From Mycobacterium sp. (GTDB taxonomy: Bacteria; Actinomycetota; Actinomycetes; Mycobacteriales; Mycobacteriaceae): a DNA stretch of 64,000 bases. Position numbers and translations under genes: made by a program. Below are positions 52,957-62,343 of this stretch, one piece after another. Position 1 is the first letter of the stretch. Every line of letters starts with the position of its first letter. Below the pieces are notes generated by a model that saw only the letters and a program-made list of their open reading frames with translations, did not search any database and was not told where the DNA came from. The DNA lies in NCBI GenBank assembly GCA_025965975.1, contig JAOPVX010000188.1, positions 1 to 64,000 of the forward strand, in the 5' to 3' direction.

Positions 52957-54720
52957 CTACCGCACGCCCCTGACCAACCGCCCCGGCCTTGCGCCGGTGT
53001 CGACCCCGTGGCGCCGGGTCACCGCCCCGCTGACCACGGTTGCGTCGTAGCCTCTTGCGCTCTGGATCAGCCTGCGGCCACCTGCTGGCAAGTCGTAGAC
53101 CATGCGCGGCAACTCGAGGGTCAGGGCATCCATGTCGATGACGTTTATATCGGCCTTCTTGCCCACCGCGATAACCCCACGGTCGGAGAGGCCGTAGAGC
53201 GTGGCGGTGTCCAGCGTCTGCTTGCGCACCACGTACTCCAGCGAGAACTTCGGGCCGCGGTGACGGTCGCGGGCCCAGTGGGTCAGCAGGAATGTCGGAT
53301 ACGAGGCATCGCAGATCAGCCCGCAGTGGGCACCGCCGTCGGACAGCCCCGAGACGCCCGCGGGGTGCGTCATCATCTCGTAGATCACGTCGTGGTTGCC
53401 CGCGGCGTAGTTGTAGAACGGCAGCATCAACAGCGCCGAGGCGTCGGATTCGAGCATCAGGTCGTACATCGTGGCCAGCGGGTCCTCGCCGCGGCTCTCG
53501 GCGATGGCCGCCACCGTCTGCTCGGCCGTCGGCTCGTAGTCGGGCGGATCGCCGATGGCATAGATGCGTTTGGCGCTGTGCTGGATGAGAGCGTACATGC
53601 CATCAAACAACGGAAGCGGCTGCGGTGGAAGGTCATCCTCGGACAGGATCGCCGCGCGCACCGCGGGTTCGGCCAGGCGACGCGCCAACTCGTCGCGGTC
53701 CAGTTCGGCCTTGAGCCTGCGGAAGGTGGGCCGATGGGTAAACGCGTGATATCCGGGGAAGCCGAACAACATCCCGAACGGTCGCGCCGCGATCTGCGCG
53801 TAGACCTCGATGCCGTTCTCGAGCGCCTTGCCCGCACGATCCAGTTGGTCCCGCCACAGGTCAGGGAGCCCGGACGACTGGATCATGGCGAACGACACCG
53901 GCCGTTCGATCTCGCCCGCCAGCTTGGTCATCCAGTCGAGTTCGCGCATCGACGCCTCCGCGGGACTCTCACCGGCCACGCCCTGCGGAGCCACTTCGAA
54001 GACCGCACGGCCGCCCGCGGCCATCGCCCGTCCCAGGCCGAACAGTTCCTGTTCGACGGCGTACGTTCCCGGTACCGCCTCGCCGTCCACCGCACGGTGG
54101 CCCTCCGTGCGTGACGTGGAGAAGCCGAGTGCGCCCGCCTCGACGGCCTCCTGGACGATGCGAGCCATCACCGCAATGTCGTCTTCGGTGGCTTCCTCGT
54201 TGCGTGCTCCGCGATCGCCCATCGCGTACCCACGTACCGCGCCGTGCGCGATCTGGGTGCCGAAATCGACGGCCAGCGGGCGTTTCTCGATCGCGTCGAG
54301 GTACTCGGGGAAGGTTTCCCACTCCCACGTGAGCCCTTCTGCCAGTGCGGACCCGGGAATGTCCTCGACGCCCTCCATCAGTTCGATGAGCCACTGTTCG
54401 CGACCGGGCGAAACCGGCGCGAATCCCACTCCGCAGTTCCCGCCGACCACCGTGGTCACACCGTGCAGGCTCGACGGCTCCAACAGTGGGTCCCAGCTGA
54501 CCTGCCCGTCGTAGTGGGTGTGGATGTCGACGAACCCCGGCGCCACAATGCGCCCCGTGGCGTCGAGGGTTTGGGCCGCGTCGCCGGCCATGCCCGCGTC
54601 GTCACCGCTTCGCCTGCGCACCTCGACGATGCGACCGTCCTTGACGCCGATGTCGGCGCGGTATCGGTCGGCACCCGTTCCGTCGACGACGGTCCCGCCG
54701 GTGATTTTCAGGTCATACAT
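52957..54720 (-). CDS. N-acyl-D-amino-acid deacylase-type amidohydrolase (first)
   Basis: A 587-residue metal-dependent amidohydrolase. The N-terminal beta-sandwich begins YDLKITGGTVVDGTGADRY, the metal histidines are in GFVDIHTHYDGQ, and the late motif SDGGAHCGLICDAS carries the catalytic aspartate region. The D-aminoacylase family cleaves N-acyl-D-amino acids, but many mycobacterial copies have no tested substrate. The NTF2-like gene precedes it by 9 bases on the same strand, and the second similar enzyme lies upstream, so the three form an operon. Confidence 0.9.
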   Translation of the reverse strand: MYDLKITGGTVVDGTGADRYRADIGVKDGRIVEVRRRSGDDAGMAGDAAQTLDATGRIVAPGFVDIHTHYDGQVSWDPLLEPSSLHGVTTVVGGNCGVGFAPVSPGREQWLIELMEGVEDIPGSALAEGLTWEWETFPEYLDAIEKRPLAVDFGTQIAHGAVRGYAMGDRGARNEEATEDDIAVMARIVQEAVEAGALGFSTSRTEGHRAVDGEAVPGTYAVEQELFGLGRAMAAGGRAVFEVAPQGVAGESPAEASMRELDWMTKLAGEIERPVSFAMIQSSGLPDLWRDQLDRAGKALENGIEVYAQIAARPFGMLFGFPGYHAFTHRPTFRRLKAELDRDELARRLAEPAVRAAILSEDDLPPQPLPLFDGMYALIQHSAKRIYAIGDPPDYEPTAEQTVAAIAESRGEDPLATMYDLMLESDASALLMLPFYNYAAGNHDVIYEMMTHPAGVSGLSDGGAHCGLICDASYPTFLLTHWARDRHRGPKFSLEYVVRKQTLDTATLYGLSDRGVIAVGKKADINVIDMDALTLELPRMVYDLPAGGRRLIQSARGYDATVVSGAVTRRHGVDTGARPGRLVRGVR

Positions 54721-54729
54721 CGGGCCTCC

Positions 54730-55185
54730 TCAGACCAGACCGGTCGCGTCGAAGATCCACGACGTATCGGCTTTGGCGAAGTCTTCCATCCAGGTCGCCG
54801 GGGCATTGTTGGCCAGCGCCGCCATGTCCCAGTAGTCCTTCCACAGCGTGATTCTGCCGTTCTCCACGCGGTGCACGGTGACGAACTGCAGCACCGCGGA
54901 TTCGCCCGTGGGCCATCGCCATTCCTCGTGGTGCTCATACATCACGTCGGTGCCGTTGTCGACCATCAGCCCGGGAAAGTTCTCATAGGACGTCAACGAT
55001 TCGAGTCCGATCTTGAGTCGCTTCACGATGTCTTCGGGTCCGCGGGCGGCCGCGGTCGGGCCCACCGGCACGTCGAGATAGATGCAGTCGTCGGACAGAA
55101 ACGTCTTCAGCTCATCCCAGTCGCGCGCAGACAGCGCCTTCCACATGCCGAGAACGGTATCCTCAACTGACACTTGCCAACTCAC
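54730..55185 (-). CDS. NTF2-like / limonene-epoxide hydrolase-type protein
   Basis: A 151-residue NTF2-fold protein related to limonene-1,2-epoxide hydrolase: MWKALSARDWDELKTFLSDDCIYLDVPVG, VHRVENGRITLWKDYWDMAALA. It keeps the HRVENGRITLWKDYWD segment, which contains the arginine and aspartate positions of the hydrolase, but whether the catalytic triad is complete is not certain. It lies between two D-aminoacylase-type genes (23-base overlap on the upstream side). Alternative: a polyketide cyclase-like binding protein. Confidence 0.82.
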   Translation of the reverse strand: MSWQVSVEDTVLGMWKALSARDWDELKTFLSDDCIYLDVPVGPTAAARGPEDIVKRLKIGLESLTSYENFPGLMVDNGTDVMYEHHEEWRWPTGESAVLQFVTVHRVENGRITLWKDYWDMAALANNAPATWMEDFAKADTSWIFDATGLV

Positions 55186-56959
55186 CTTCTTCGAGCATGG
55201 GCACGGCCGGAGCCTTGTGCGCGGCGCGCAGGAACCGGCCGGTGCGCCGCTTGCCGACGAGATCGGTCGCCTTGCCGTCGAGGAACACCGCGCGGCCGCC
55301 GACGAATACCGCGCTGACGGTCCCGTCGTTGCGATTCACCATGCGCGACAGCCCGCCGTACTGTTCGATGCGATCCTCGGCGTAGCCGTCAAGCGTCGCG
55401 TCCAGCCGCACGGGGTCGATGACGACGACGTCGGCTCGGTCGCCGATGCGCAGGTGGCCCGCGTCGATGCGATACCAGTCGGCGAGTTCGCCGGTCAACC
55501 GGTGCACCGCCCGCTCGATGGTGATGAACGGCTCGCCTGCCTTCCCGGCATCCCGCACATGCCGCAGCAGCCGCAGGCCCATGTTGTAGAACGCCATGTT
55601 GCGAAGGTGAGCGCCTGCGTCCGAGAAGCCCATCTGGATGCCTGGGTCGCCTGCCAGCTTCTTGAGCACTTCGGGCCGGTGATTGGAGATCGTCGTGCGC
55701 CAGCGCAACGCCCTGCCGTGTTCGAGGACGAGATCAAGGAACGCATCGACGGGGTGCAGGCCCCCGCGGGCCTGCCCGACCTCACCGAACGACTTGCCGA
55801 TCACCGTCGCGTCTGGGCAGCCCACGATTTCGGCGTCGAAAAAGTCGCGGTGCCACACCCGCACGCCGAATTTGCTTTCGTATTGCTTGCGGAACGCGCG
55901 GCGATATGACTCGTCGCGCATCAGCTCGTTGCGTTCCATCTCGTCGCGCAGGTGCAGTGCCGCCGCGCCCGCGCCGAATTCCTCGAAGATCACCAGGTCG
56001 ATGCCGTCGGCGTAGACCTCGAACGGCACCGGCAGGTGCTGCCAGCGGAAGTTGCCGCCGAGACGGTTGATCAGCCGGGCGACCGGTCCCATGGCCCAGA
56101 TGGCGTACGGGTTGGCCTTGACGTCGGCGGCCGACAGCAGGCTGGTCTTGAGCGGGTTGCGGAAGACGCCCAGCGACTGCACGATCTGCGACCCGAGGTT
56201 GAAGGGGTTTCCAATGTCGGGGCCCGACTGCAGGATCCGTCCGGCGCGCCGCAGCAGGGACTTCAGCCGGCGCAGTTCGCGCGGCTTGGCATATGTCGAC
56301 GGCAGTGTGCGCGAGCGGCACACCTCACCGTCGAGCTTGTCGAAAAGCAGTTGCTGCGAGGACATTCCGATGAAGCCGGCCCGCAACGCCTCCGAAAGCA
56401 TCCGCTCCATCGTGGCCTGTTCGCGCTTGGTCGGGCGCTCGGTCTTGGAAGTGGCCCGATTCAGGCCCATGGCGGCCGCCCGCATGTCTGAGTGCCCGAC
56501 GAAGGCGGCCAGGTTGGGCCCGAGCGGCCGCGCTTCCAGCGCCTGGATGTACTCCTCGGCGTTCGTCCAGGTCTTGTGCTCGTCGACGGCGCTGATGACG
56601 TGTTCGCGGGGGATCGCCTCGACCCTGCCGAAGATGTCGCCGGCATCTACACCGTCGATGTGGATGGTCGACAGCGAACATGATCCGAGCATCACGGTCG
56701 TCACGCCGTGGCGTAGTGACTCCGAAAGGGACGGTCCGTTGAGGACTTCGATGTCGTAGTGGGTGTGGATGTCGAGCATGCCAGGCAGCACCCATTTGCC
56801 GGTCGCATCGATGACCCGTTGGCACTCCGCGTCGTCGAGGTCGTGCTGCGAGATCGCCACGACATGGCCACCGCGGATGCCGATGTTGCGCACCGCCGAT
56901 GGGGCGCCGGTGCCGTCGAACCAGCGGCCGTTGCGGATGATCGTGTCGTAGGTCACCAA
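55163..56959 (-). CDS. N-acyl-D-amino-acid deacylase-type amidohydrolase (second)
   Basis: A 598-residue amidohydrolase with a GTG start. Metal histidines are in GMLDIHTHYDIE; GFSDAGAHLRNMAFYNM is the late metal aspartate motif; the C-terminal part has GDRADVVVIDP and AVFVGGRAVF. It is similar in architecture to the 52957 protein but clearly divergent, so a recent duplication is unlikely. It is the first gene of the three-gene unit; an 85-base gap separates it from the SDR gene stop and should hold the promoter. Substrate unknown. Confidence 0.9.
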   Translation of the reverse strand: MVTYDTIIRNGRWFDGTGAPSAVRNIGIRGGHVVAISQHDLDDAECQRVIDATGKWVLPGMLDIHTHYDIEVLNGPSLSESLRHGVTTVMLGSCSLSTIHIDGVDAGDIFGRVEAIPREHVISAVDEHKTWTNAEEYIQALEARPLGPNLAAFVGHSDMRAAAMGLNRATSKTERPTKREQATMERMLSEALRAGFIGMSSQQLLFDKLDGEVCRSRTLPSTYAKPRELRRLKSLLRRAGRILQSGPDIGNPFNLGSQIVQSLGVFRNPLKTSLLSAADVKANPYAIWAMGPVARLINRLGGNFRWQHLPVPFEVYADGIDLVIFEEFGAGAAALHLRDEMERNELMRDESYRRAFRKQYESKFGVRVWHRDFFDAEIVGCPDATVIGKSFGEVGQARGGLHPVDAFLDLVLEHGRALRWRTTISNHRPEVLKKLAGDPGIQMGFSDAGAHLRNMAFYNMGLRLLRHVRDAGKAGEPFITIERAVHRLTGELADWYRIDAGHLRIGDRADVVVIDPVRLDATLDGYAEDRIEQYGGLSRMVNRNDGTVSAVFVGGRAVFLDGKATDLVGKRRTGRFLRAAHKAPAVPMLEEGELASVS

Positions 56960-57044
56960 GTCATAGAACAGCGCGCGCTTGCGGGTGTCAACGATATCGG
57001 TGAACAGATCTAAGGAAATGTCTACTATTGTTGCTGACCTGCGG

Positions 57045-57971
57045 CTATAGCGGCGCCCAGGCGTCGGGCTGGCGGCCGTCGGTATCGGTGAAGCCGTACT
57101 CGCGGGCCAACTCGGCGGAGGTGACCGAGCGCTGGTTCCAGCGGGACCGGCGCTCGTCGGCGGCGATGGCCGCGACGCCGCGTCCGACGTATCGCGGCGT
57201 CTCCGATTCGGCGAATCCGGGGGGAGCGGTGGGATGTCCGTCAGAGCGACCCGGGTTCAGCGCGGTGTGCCAGTTGTCCTCGCTGACGCCCCAGTTGTCG
57301 AGCATCATCTCCGAGCGCAACCAACCGGGTGTGACAACGACGGCGGTAGCGCCGAACGGCTCGAGCTCGTGGCCGAGGCCGTAGCCGAGCCTGTTCACCG
57401 CGACCTTCGACAGATCGTAGAAGGCGGAGATTCGGTAGGTTTCATCGTTATATTCCTTTGTCCCGTCGGTCACTTCGACGTGCAGTCCGCCTCGGCGAGT
57501 GACCAGCAACGGAAGCAGGCTGTGGGCGGTGATCAGGTGGGTGTCGACGCCGAGCCGGAGTATTCGCAGGCCGTCGTCGAGGTCGTGTTCCCAGATCGGC
57601 CGGTTCCATGTCGGAGGGTGACCCTTGAGGACCTCGGCGCCCCAGATGTCGTTGACGAGAATGTCGACGGCGCCGTGTTCCTCGCGAACGCGGTCGGCAA
57701 GCGCGCGCACCTGGGCGACGTCGAGGTGATCCACCTGGATGGCGATACCGACTCCACCCAGCGACGTGACCAGTTCGGCTGTCTCTTCGATGGTTTCCGG
57801 ACGGTCGTAGTCGGACTCCGCGTTGCCGGACACACTGCTGCGGCCGGTGCAGATCACCGTCGCGCCTGTCTCGCCGAGCGCCGCGGCGATACCCCGGCCC
57901 GCCCCGCGGGTGGCCCCGGCCACCAGCGCGACGCGACTGCGCAGGGCATCCCCATCCGGCGTCCAGTCCAT
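57045..57971 (-). CDS. Short-chain dehydrogenase/reductase (DHRS1-like)
   Basis: A 308-residue SDR. The cofactor motif is AGATRGAGRGIA, the NAG position reads VNDIWG, and the catalytic YxxxK is intact as YDLSK. Larger than typical SDRs and with an extended C-terminus, it resembles DHRS1-type members. Cofactor and substrate cannot be told. Its start is 18 bases from that of the divergent dienelactone hydrolase gene, so the two promoters must overlap. Confidence 0.9.
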   Translation of the reverse strand: MDWTPDGDALRSRVALVAGATRGAGRGIAAALGETGATVICTGRSSVSGNAESDYDRPETIEETAELVTSLGGVGIAIQVDHLDVAQVRALADRVREEHGAVDILVNDIWGAEVLKGHPPTWNRPIWEHDLDDGLRILRLGVDTHLITAHSLLPLLVTRRGGLHVEVTDGTKEYNDETYRISAFYDLSKVAVNRLGYGLGHELEPFGATAVVVTPGWLRSEMMLDNWGVSEDNWHTALNPGRSDGHPTAPPGFAESETPRYVGRGVAAIAADERRSRWNQRSVTSAELAREYGFTDTDGRQPDAWAPL

Positions 57972-57989
57972 AAGGGCATACTCGCGAAC

Positions 57990-58901
57990 GTGACACCCTT
58001 ACAGCGCTATATCGCCGAAGAAATCGCCACCGATCATGTCGATGGCTTGTTGTCTCGACGCGAAGCCCTGCGCCGGCTGGCCCTGCTAGGACTGGGCACC
58101 GCAGCGGCCAGCGCCCTGATCGCCGCGTGCAGCGAAAGCAGCAAGCCGACCGCGAATGCGCCAGTGACCTCCTCAGGGGCCGCCACGTCGAGCGCCAAGC
58201 CCCCTGGGATGGACACCGCGCTGACCACCACCCCGATCACCTGGGCCGGCCCGCAGGGAGACCTCGAGGCGGCGTGGGCCGAGGCGCCCAACGCGCGCGG
58301 CGCGGTGCTGGTCATCCACGAGAACAAGGGCCTCAACGACTGGGTGCGGTCCGTGGCGGGCCGGTTCGCGGGCATCGGCTACTCGGCTCTGGCGATCGAT
58401 CTGCTCTCGGCGCAGGGCGGGACGGGGAAGTTCGCCGACCCGGCACAAGCCACCGCCGAGCTGGGCAAGATTCCCACTGAGGTGTTCACGGCCAACCTCA
58501 AGTCCGGCGTTGGCGAGCTTGCGCGGCGAGTTCCCGACAAGAAGGTCGCGGTGGTCGGCTTCTGTATGGGCGGGGGCCTGGTATGGCAGTTGCTTGGTTC
58601 CGGTGAACCGCAATTGGCCGCCGCCGTTCCGTTCTACGGGCCCGCACCGGACAACCCCGACTTCGCCGGCTCGAAAAACGTTGCGGTGTTGGCCTTCTAC
58701 GGTGCGCTGGACCAGCGCGTGACATCTACCCAGCCGATCGTGAAGGCCGCGCTTGACAAGGCGGGTATGGTCAACGAACTCGTCGTCGAGCCCGACGCCA
58801 ACCACGCCTTCTTCAACGACACCGGGGATCGGTACAACGCCACCGCGGCCAACGACGCATGGCGTCAAGTGCAGGACTGGTTCACCAAATACGTGGGCTA
58901 G
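57990..58901 (+). CDS. Dienelactone hydrolase-fold lipoprotein
   Basis: A 303-residue protein with GTG start. Residues 22-47 form a Tat-type lipoprotein signal: SRREALRRLALLGLGTAAASALIAACS, with twin arginine and lipobox LIAAC. The rest is dienelactone hydrolase fold with nucleophile cysteine in GFCMGGGL, acid in YGALDQRV and histidine in PDANHAFFND. It is predicted to be exported folded and anchored outside the membrane. The substrate is unknown. The long upstream frame is the shadow of the SDR gene. Confidence 0.88.
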   Translation: MTPLQRYIAEEIATDHVDGLLSRREALRRLALLGLGTAAASALIAACSESSKPTANAPVTSSGAATSSAKPPGMDTALTTTPITWAGPQGDLEAAWAEAPNARGAVLVIHENKGLNDWVRSVAGRFAGIGYSALAIDLLSAQGGTGKFADPAQATAELGKIPTEVFTANLKSGVGELARRVPDKKVAVVGFCMGGGLVWQLLGSGEPQLAAAVPFYGPAPDNPDFAGSKNVAVLAFYGALDQRVTSTQPIVKAALDKAGMVNELVVEPDANHAFFNDTGDRYNATAANDAWRQVQDWFTKYVG

Positions 58902-58991
58902 ATCTGCCGAGCGTGCGTGTTCATGACCTGTTCTCCCAACGGTTGGTGTCGCGTTGTTGACCGCACACGCGTGCCGGTTCTGATTCAGCTC

Positions 58992-60098
58992 ATGCGGGTT
59001 GTTCAGGTTGCGAACTTCTACGGCCCGCGCTCGGGGGGCCTTCGTACGGCGGTGGATCGCCTCGGCGCGGAATACTGCGCCGAGGGTCACGAGGTCTATC
59101 TGGTGGTGCCGGGGCCATATTCCGAATGGCGTGAGCTCGGATCGGGTGTCGTCCGTATTTCTCTGCCCGCCAGGCTGATCCCGTTCACCGACGGCTATCG
59201 GGCGGTGCTGCCGGGACCCGTCACGTCCCTGCTCGCAGAGCTCTCACCCGACGCGCTTGAGGTGTCGGACCGGCTGACCCTGCGATCGCTTGGCGGATGG
59301 GGTCGACGAAACGGCGTAGCCACCGTGATGATCTCCCACGAACGTCTCGATCGCCTTGTCGGGCAGATACTTCCGGCTCGCATCGCGCGATCGGTCGCCG
59401 ATGCCGCCAATCGCAGGACCGCGGCCAGCTACGACGCCGTGGTGTGCACGACGGCGTTCGCGCGCGAAGAGTTCGACCGCATCCACGCATCAAACGTCCT
59501 CACCGTGCCCCTTGGCGTCGACCTTGACCAGTTTCATCCGCGCCGCCGCTCCGCAACGGTCCGGCAGCGTTGGGCACACCCTGGACAGACCCTGCTGGTG
59601 CACTGCGGCCGCCTGTCGGTTGAGAAGCACGCCCATCGCAGCATCGATAGCGTTGCCGCGCTGCGTGATTCCGGTGTCGACGCCAAGTTGGTGGTCGTCG
59701 GGGAGGGTCCGCTTCGGGCGCGGCTCGAACGGCAGGCCGCCGGACTGCCCGTCGACTTCACCGGCTTCATCGGCTGCCGCGACACCGTCGCAACCATCCT
59801 TGCGACCGCGGACGTCGCGCTCGCACCCGGCCCGCACGAGACGTTCGGTCTTGCGGCGCTGGAGGCGCTGGCGTGCGGCACGCCTGCCGTGGTGTCCAGA
59901 ACATCGGCGCTGGCCGAGATCCTCACCACCGACAGCGGGGCCACCGCCGACAACGACCCGGACGCCATCGCTCGCGCGGTCACGTCGATCATCAGCCGGC
60001 CGGAACGCCTGCGGCGCAACAGCGCACGACGACGCGCCGAACAGTTCACCTGGCCGCGGTCGGCCGCGGGCATGCTCAACGCACTTGGCGCGGGCTAG
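58992..60098 (+). CDS. pimC: GT4 glycosyltransferase, PimC-like mannosyltransferase
   Basis: A 368-residue GT4/GT-B protein starting MRVVQVANFYGPRSGGLRTAVDRLG, which agrees with recalled PimC of M. tuberculosis CDC1551. GEGPLRARLE and the PGPHETFGLAALEALACGTPAVVS segment form the donor-binding site with the EX7E glutamate pair. PimC adds a mannose to phosphatidylinositol mannosides; PimC is absent from H37Rv. The ATG begins exactly at the conserved N-terminus. DUF1275 follows 33 bases later. Other GT4 mannosyltransferases are alternatives. Confidence 0.75.
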   Translation: MRVVQVANFYGPRSGGLRTAVDRLGAEYCAEGHEVYLVVPGPYSEWRELGSGVVRISLPARLIPFTDGYRAVLPGPVTSLLAELSPDALEVSDRLTLRSLGGWGRRNGVATVMISHERLDRLVGQILPARIARSVADAANRRTAASYDAVVCTTAFAREEFDRIHASNVLTVPLGVDLDQFHPRRRSATVRQRWAHPGQTLLVHCGRLSVEKHAHRSIDSVAALRDSGVDAKLVVVGEGPLRARLERQAAGLPVDFTGFIGCRDTVATILATADVALAPGPHETFGLAALEALACGTPAVVSRTSALAEILTTDSGATADNDPDAIARAVTSIISRPERLRRNSARRRAEQFTWPRSAAGMLNALGAG

Positions 60099-60131
60099 GC
60101 ACGGCGCGCGACGCCAGGTTAGGTTGTCCCG

Positions 60132-60821
60132 ATGGGTGGCCCCACAGTCGGCCCGAAGGACACCGAGCGAACGAGAAGCCTGTGGTTCGCCCTTCTGCTG
60201 ACGCTTGCCAATGGATTCCTTGACGCCCACACCTACTTGGTGCGCGGCGGCGTGTTCGCCACCGTCCAAACCGCCAACGTCATCTTCTTCGCCATCGACA
60301 CCTCAGAACGAAAGTTCACGGCGGCGCTGGCCCACGTCTGGCCGCTGCTCGCGTTCATCGCCGGGGTGACACTGGCGTCTCACATCAAGTCCGGCCGCGT
60401 GGAGCGGACGGTGCCACGCCCGCTCGTCTGGACGATGGCCATCCAGGCTGTTGCGCTTGTGGTCATCGGATTCGTCCCGGCGTCGGTGCCGCGCAGCTAC
60501 GTCACCGTGCCGATCAGCTTCCTGGCGGCGATGCAGATCGGTCTGTTTCGCAACATCGGCGACCTGGTGTATCTGCCCGTCGCGACGACCGGCAACCTGA
60601 TGCGCTTCGTGGAAGCGGGATACGACGGCTTCGTCGAGAGGCACGCGCCGTCACGCCGGGCGTTCGGGGTTTACGGCGCCCTGATACTCGCGTTCGCCGC
60701 AGGCGCACTGACCGGCGCCGTCGCCAGCCTGGCGTTGGGAGTACACGCGATCTGGCTGCCTGCCGGAGTCCTTGCCATCACCCTGTGTCTGTTCATCATC
60801 GATGAGCGCCACCTGCGGTGA
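60132..60821 (+). CDS. DUF1275 (YoaK) membrane protein
   Basis: A 229-residue protein of about six transmembrane helices. NGFLDAHTYLVRGGVFATVQTANVIFFA near the N-terminus and FRNIGDLVYLPVATTGNLMRF are the family signature. It is a putative transporter-like family with no known substrate. It follows the PimC-like gene by 33 bases and its stop overlaps the alternative GTG start of the next gene, so the three may be one transcript. Confidence 0.88.
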   Translation: MGGPTVGPKDTERTRSLWFALLLTLANGFLDAHTYLVRGGVFATVQTANVIFFAIDTSERKFTAALAHVWPLLAFIAGVTLASHIKSGRVERTVPRPLVWTMAIQAVALVVIGFVPASVPRSYVTVPISFLAAMQIGLFRNIGDLVYLPVATTGNLMRFVEAGYDGFVERHAPSRRAFGVYGALILAFAAGALTGAVASLALGVHAIWLPAGVLAITLCLFIIDERHLR

Positions 60822-60835
60822 ACTACCATCCAGGG

Positions 60836-61234
60836 ATGATGCGGGCGCTGATGGTTCTCACCGCCGCAGGGGCATTGGCATTCGCCGGAACCGCTGCGGC
60901 GCCCGGCGCATCGCCAAGCCCGCCGCCGTGCTCATACACGCTGTCGCCGCCACAGGTCGTTGCGCTTTCCGGCACCAATATGGTGACGGCGACGATGTCA
61001 CCCGCCGGCTGTGACCGCGCCACCGCGTACCTGACCGTGGCGTGCGTGCAACTGCAGGGCAGCGACGGCCCGGGCCAATGCCAGCAGGCAAACGGAATTC
61101 TGACGGCGCAGGTGTTCTACCAGCCGTACCGGCCAGGAGCGACGTATACGTCCACCGGGAGGGGATGCGCCACCACCGGCAATCCGCCGCAGCCCGTCTG
61201 CCAGCCGACGGGCCCGCTGACGGCGACCCTGTAG
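60836..61234 (+). CDS. Small secreted cysteine-containing protein
   Basis: About 132 residues from ATG at 60836 (a GTG at 60818 overlaps the DUF1275 stop). The signal peptide is MMRALMVLTAAGALAFAGTAAA, followed by a mature part with about six cysteines (PPCSYTL, AGCDRAT, VACVQ, QCQQ, RGCATT, PVCQPT), suggesting disulfides outside the cell. No domain name is recognised; similar small exported proteins occur in many mycobacteria. Function unknown. Confidence 0.72.
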   Translation: MMRALMVLTAAGALAFAGTAAAPGASPSPPPCSYTLSPPQVVALSGTNMVTATMSPAGCDRATAYLTVACVQLQGSDGPGQCQQANGILTAQVFYQPYRPGATYTSTGRGCATTGNPPQPVCQPTGPLTATL

Positions 61235-61887
61235 AGGTCAGGCGCCACGAGCACCCGCGCCCGCCGCCAGATGCTGGGACGAGCGGGCCTTGCGCGCCCG
61301 CACGCCGGGCACCGAGTGCGCGATCTGCCTGCCGAACTCGTCGGCCAGTTGTGCTGTCCGACTTGGCAATTCCGCCGACCCAGCAGCGCCGTCGAGGACC
61401 AGCACCACCCGGACTGCCTCAGCTGGTGGCGTCGCGGGCCGCAGTGCGGCTTGGTGCGCCCGTTTACTGTCGCAACCCGGCAACCGGTCGGGGACAGGGG
61501 TCTACTTCGGCATGAGCGCAACTCAGAACGCCGCCAGCACCTGCCCGGCATAGGTTGCTCGCGATGAACTCGCGAGTGGATTCACAGTTCGACGCCTCGG
61601 CGAGCGCGCTGCCGAAATCGACGCCCCCTTCCATCGCCTGGCTGCACGGACCGCAAACTAAACCTGGACCGGCTTTGGCGAAACACCCGCACCGTTGCAA
61701 GGCCATAATCCGTTGGCCTACAAGGCGTAGGTCGCAGGCAACTACGCCGTCAACGGTGTGTGGCTGCCAGCCAGCGGCTACTCTGAAGTCCCGCGCACGC
61801 CCATTCATACCGCGAAATTGGTCCTCTTTGAACCAATTCGGATCGATAATCGTGTCTTTCGCGAGGGTCCAATCGAGAGGGGTCAGT
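61235..61887. other. Gene-poor stretch upstream of the cupredoxin gene
   Basis: About 650 bases without a convincing gene. A minus-strand frame of 81 codons at 61238-61483 (VRVVLVLDGAAGSAELPSR) has protein-like features but no ribosome site or domain that I can name. The 61560-61760 part shows broken coding-like stretches on either strand and could be a decayed gene. The promoter and strong gagagggg ribosome site of the cupredoxin gene are at its end. Confidence 0.4.
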
Positions 61888-62301
61888 ATGAAGAGATTCG
61901 GTTTGTTCTGGGTCGCCATCTTTCTCGTCGCGGCGTTTGCCACGGCGTGCGGCGGATCCAGCACCTCCACACCGGAACAGAAGACCGGGACCGCGACGAT
62001 GACGGCCAGTCCGACAGGCACCGCGGAGCCCACGAGCGGACCGGCGGCGACCGGCGCTGCAACAATCACGATCGAGAACATGAGCTTCGGGGAACCCATC
62101 ACGGTGTCGCCGGGAGCCAAGGTCGCTATCAAGAACAACGACTCGGCCGAGCATTCGGTGACGTCGGACACGGCGGGCAAGTTCGACGCTGATGTGGAGG
62201 GCAAGGGGCAGGGAACGCTTACCGCGCCGACCGAACCTGGCCAATACGCGTTCCACTGCAAATACCATTCCTCCATGCACGGGACGCTGATCGTCAAGTA
62301 G
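61888..62301 (+). CDS. Cupredoxin-domain lipoprotein
   Basis: A 137-residue exported protein. The signal peptide ends in a lipobox FATAC at residues 17-21; a Thr/Pro/Ser-rich linker follows, then a plastocyanin-like domain from about residue 60. Copper ligands are recognisable: histidine in DSAEHSV, then cysteine, histidine and methionine in FHCKYHSSMHG. It is probably a type 1 copper electron carrier anchored outside the membrane. ATG chosen because it starts the signal peptide and follows a good ribosome site. Redox partner unknown. Confidence 0.88.
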   Translation: MKRFGLFWVAIFLVAAFATACGGSSTSTPEQKTGTATMTASPTGTAEPTSGPAATGAATITIENMSFGEPITVSPGAKVAIKNNDSAEHSVTSDTAGKFDADVEGKGQGTLTAPTEPGQYAFHCKYHSSMHGTLIVK

Positions 62302-62343
62302 TCGCGGGGGAGAACCGCTCCCATGCCGACTGGCGCGACATGC

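Noticed and set aside
57234-57989. Upstream extension of the dienelactone hydrolase frame
   Set aside because: This part is antisense to the SDR gene; the GTG at 57990 begins the Tat lipoprotein signal region.
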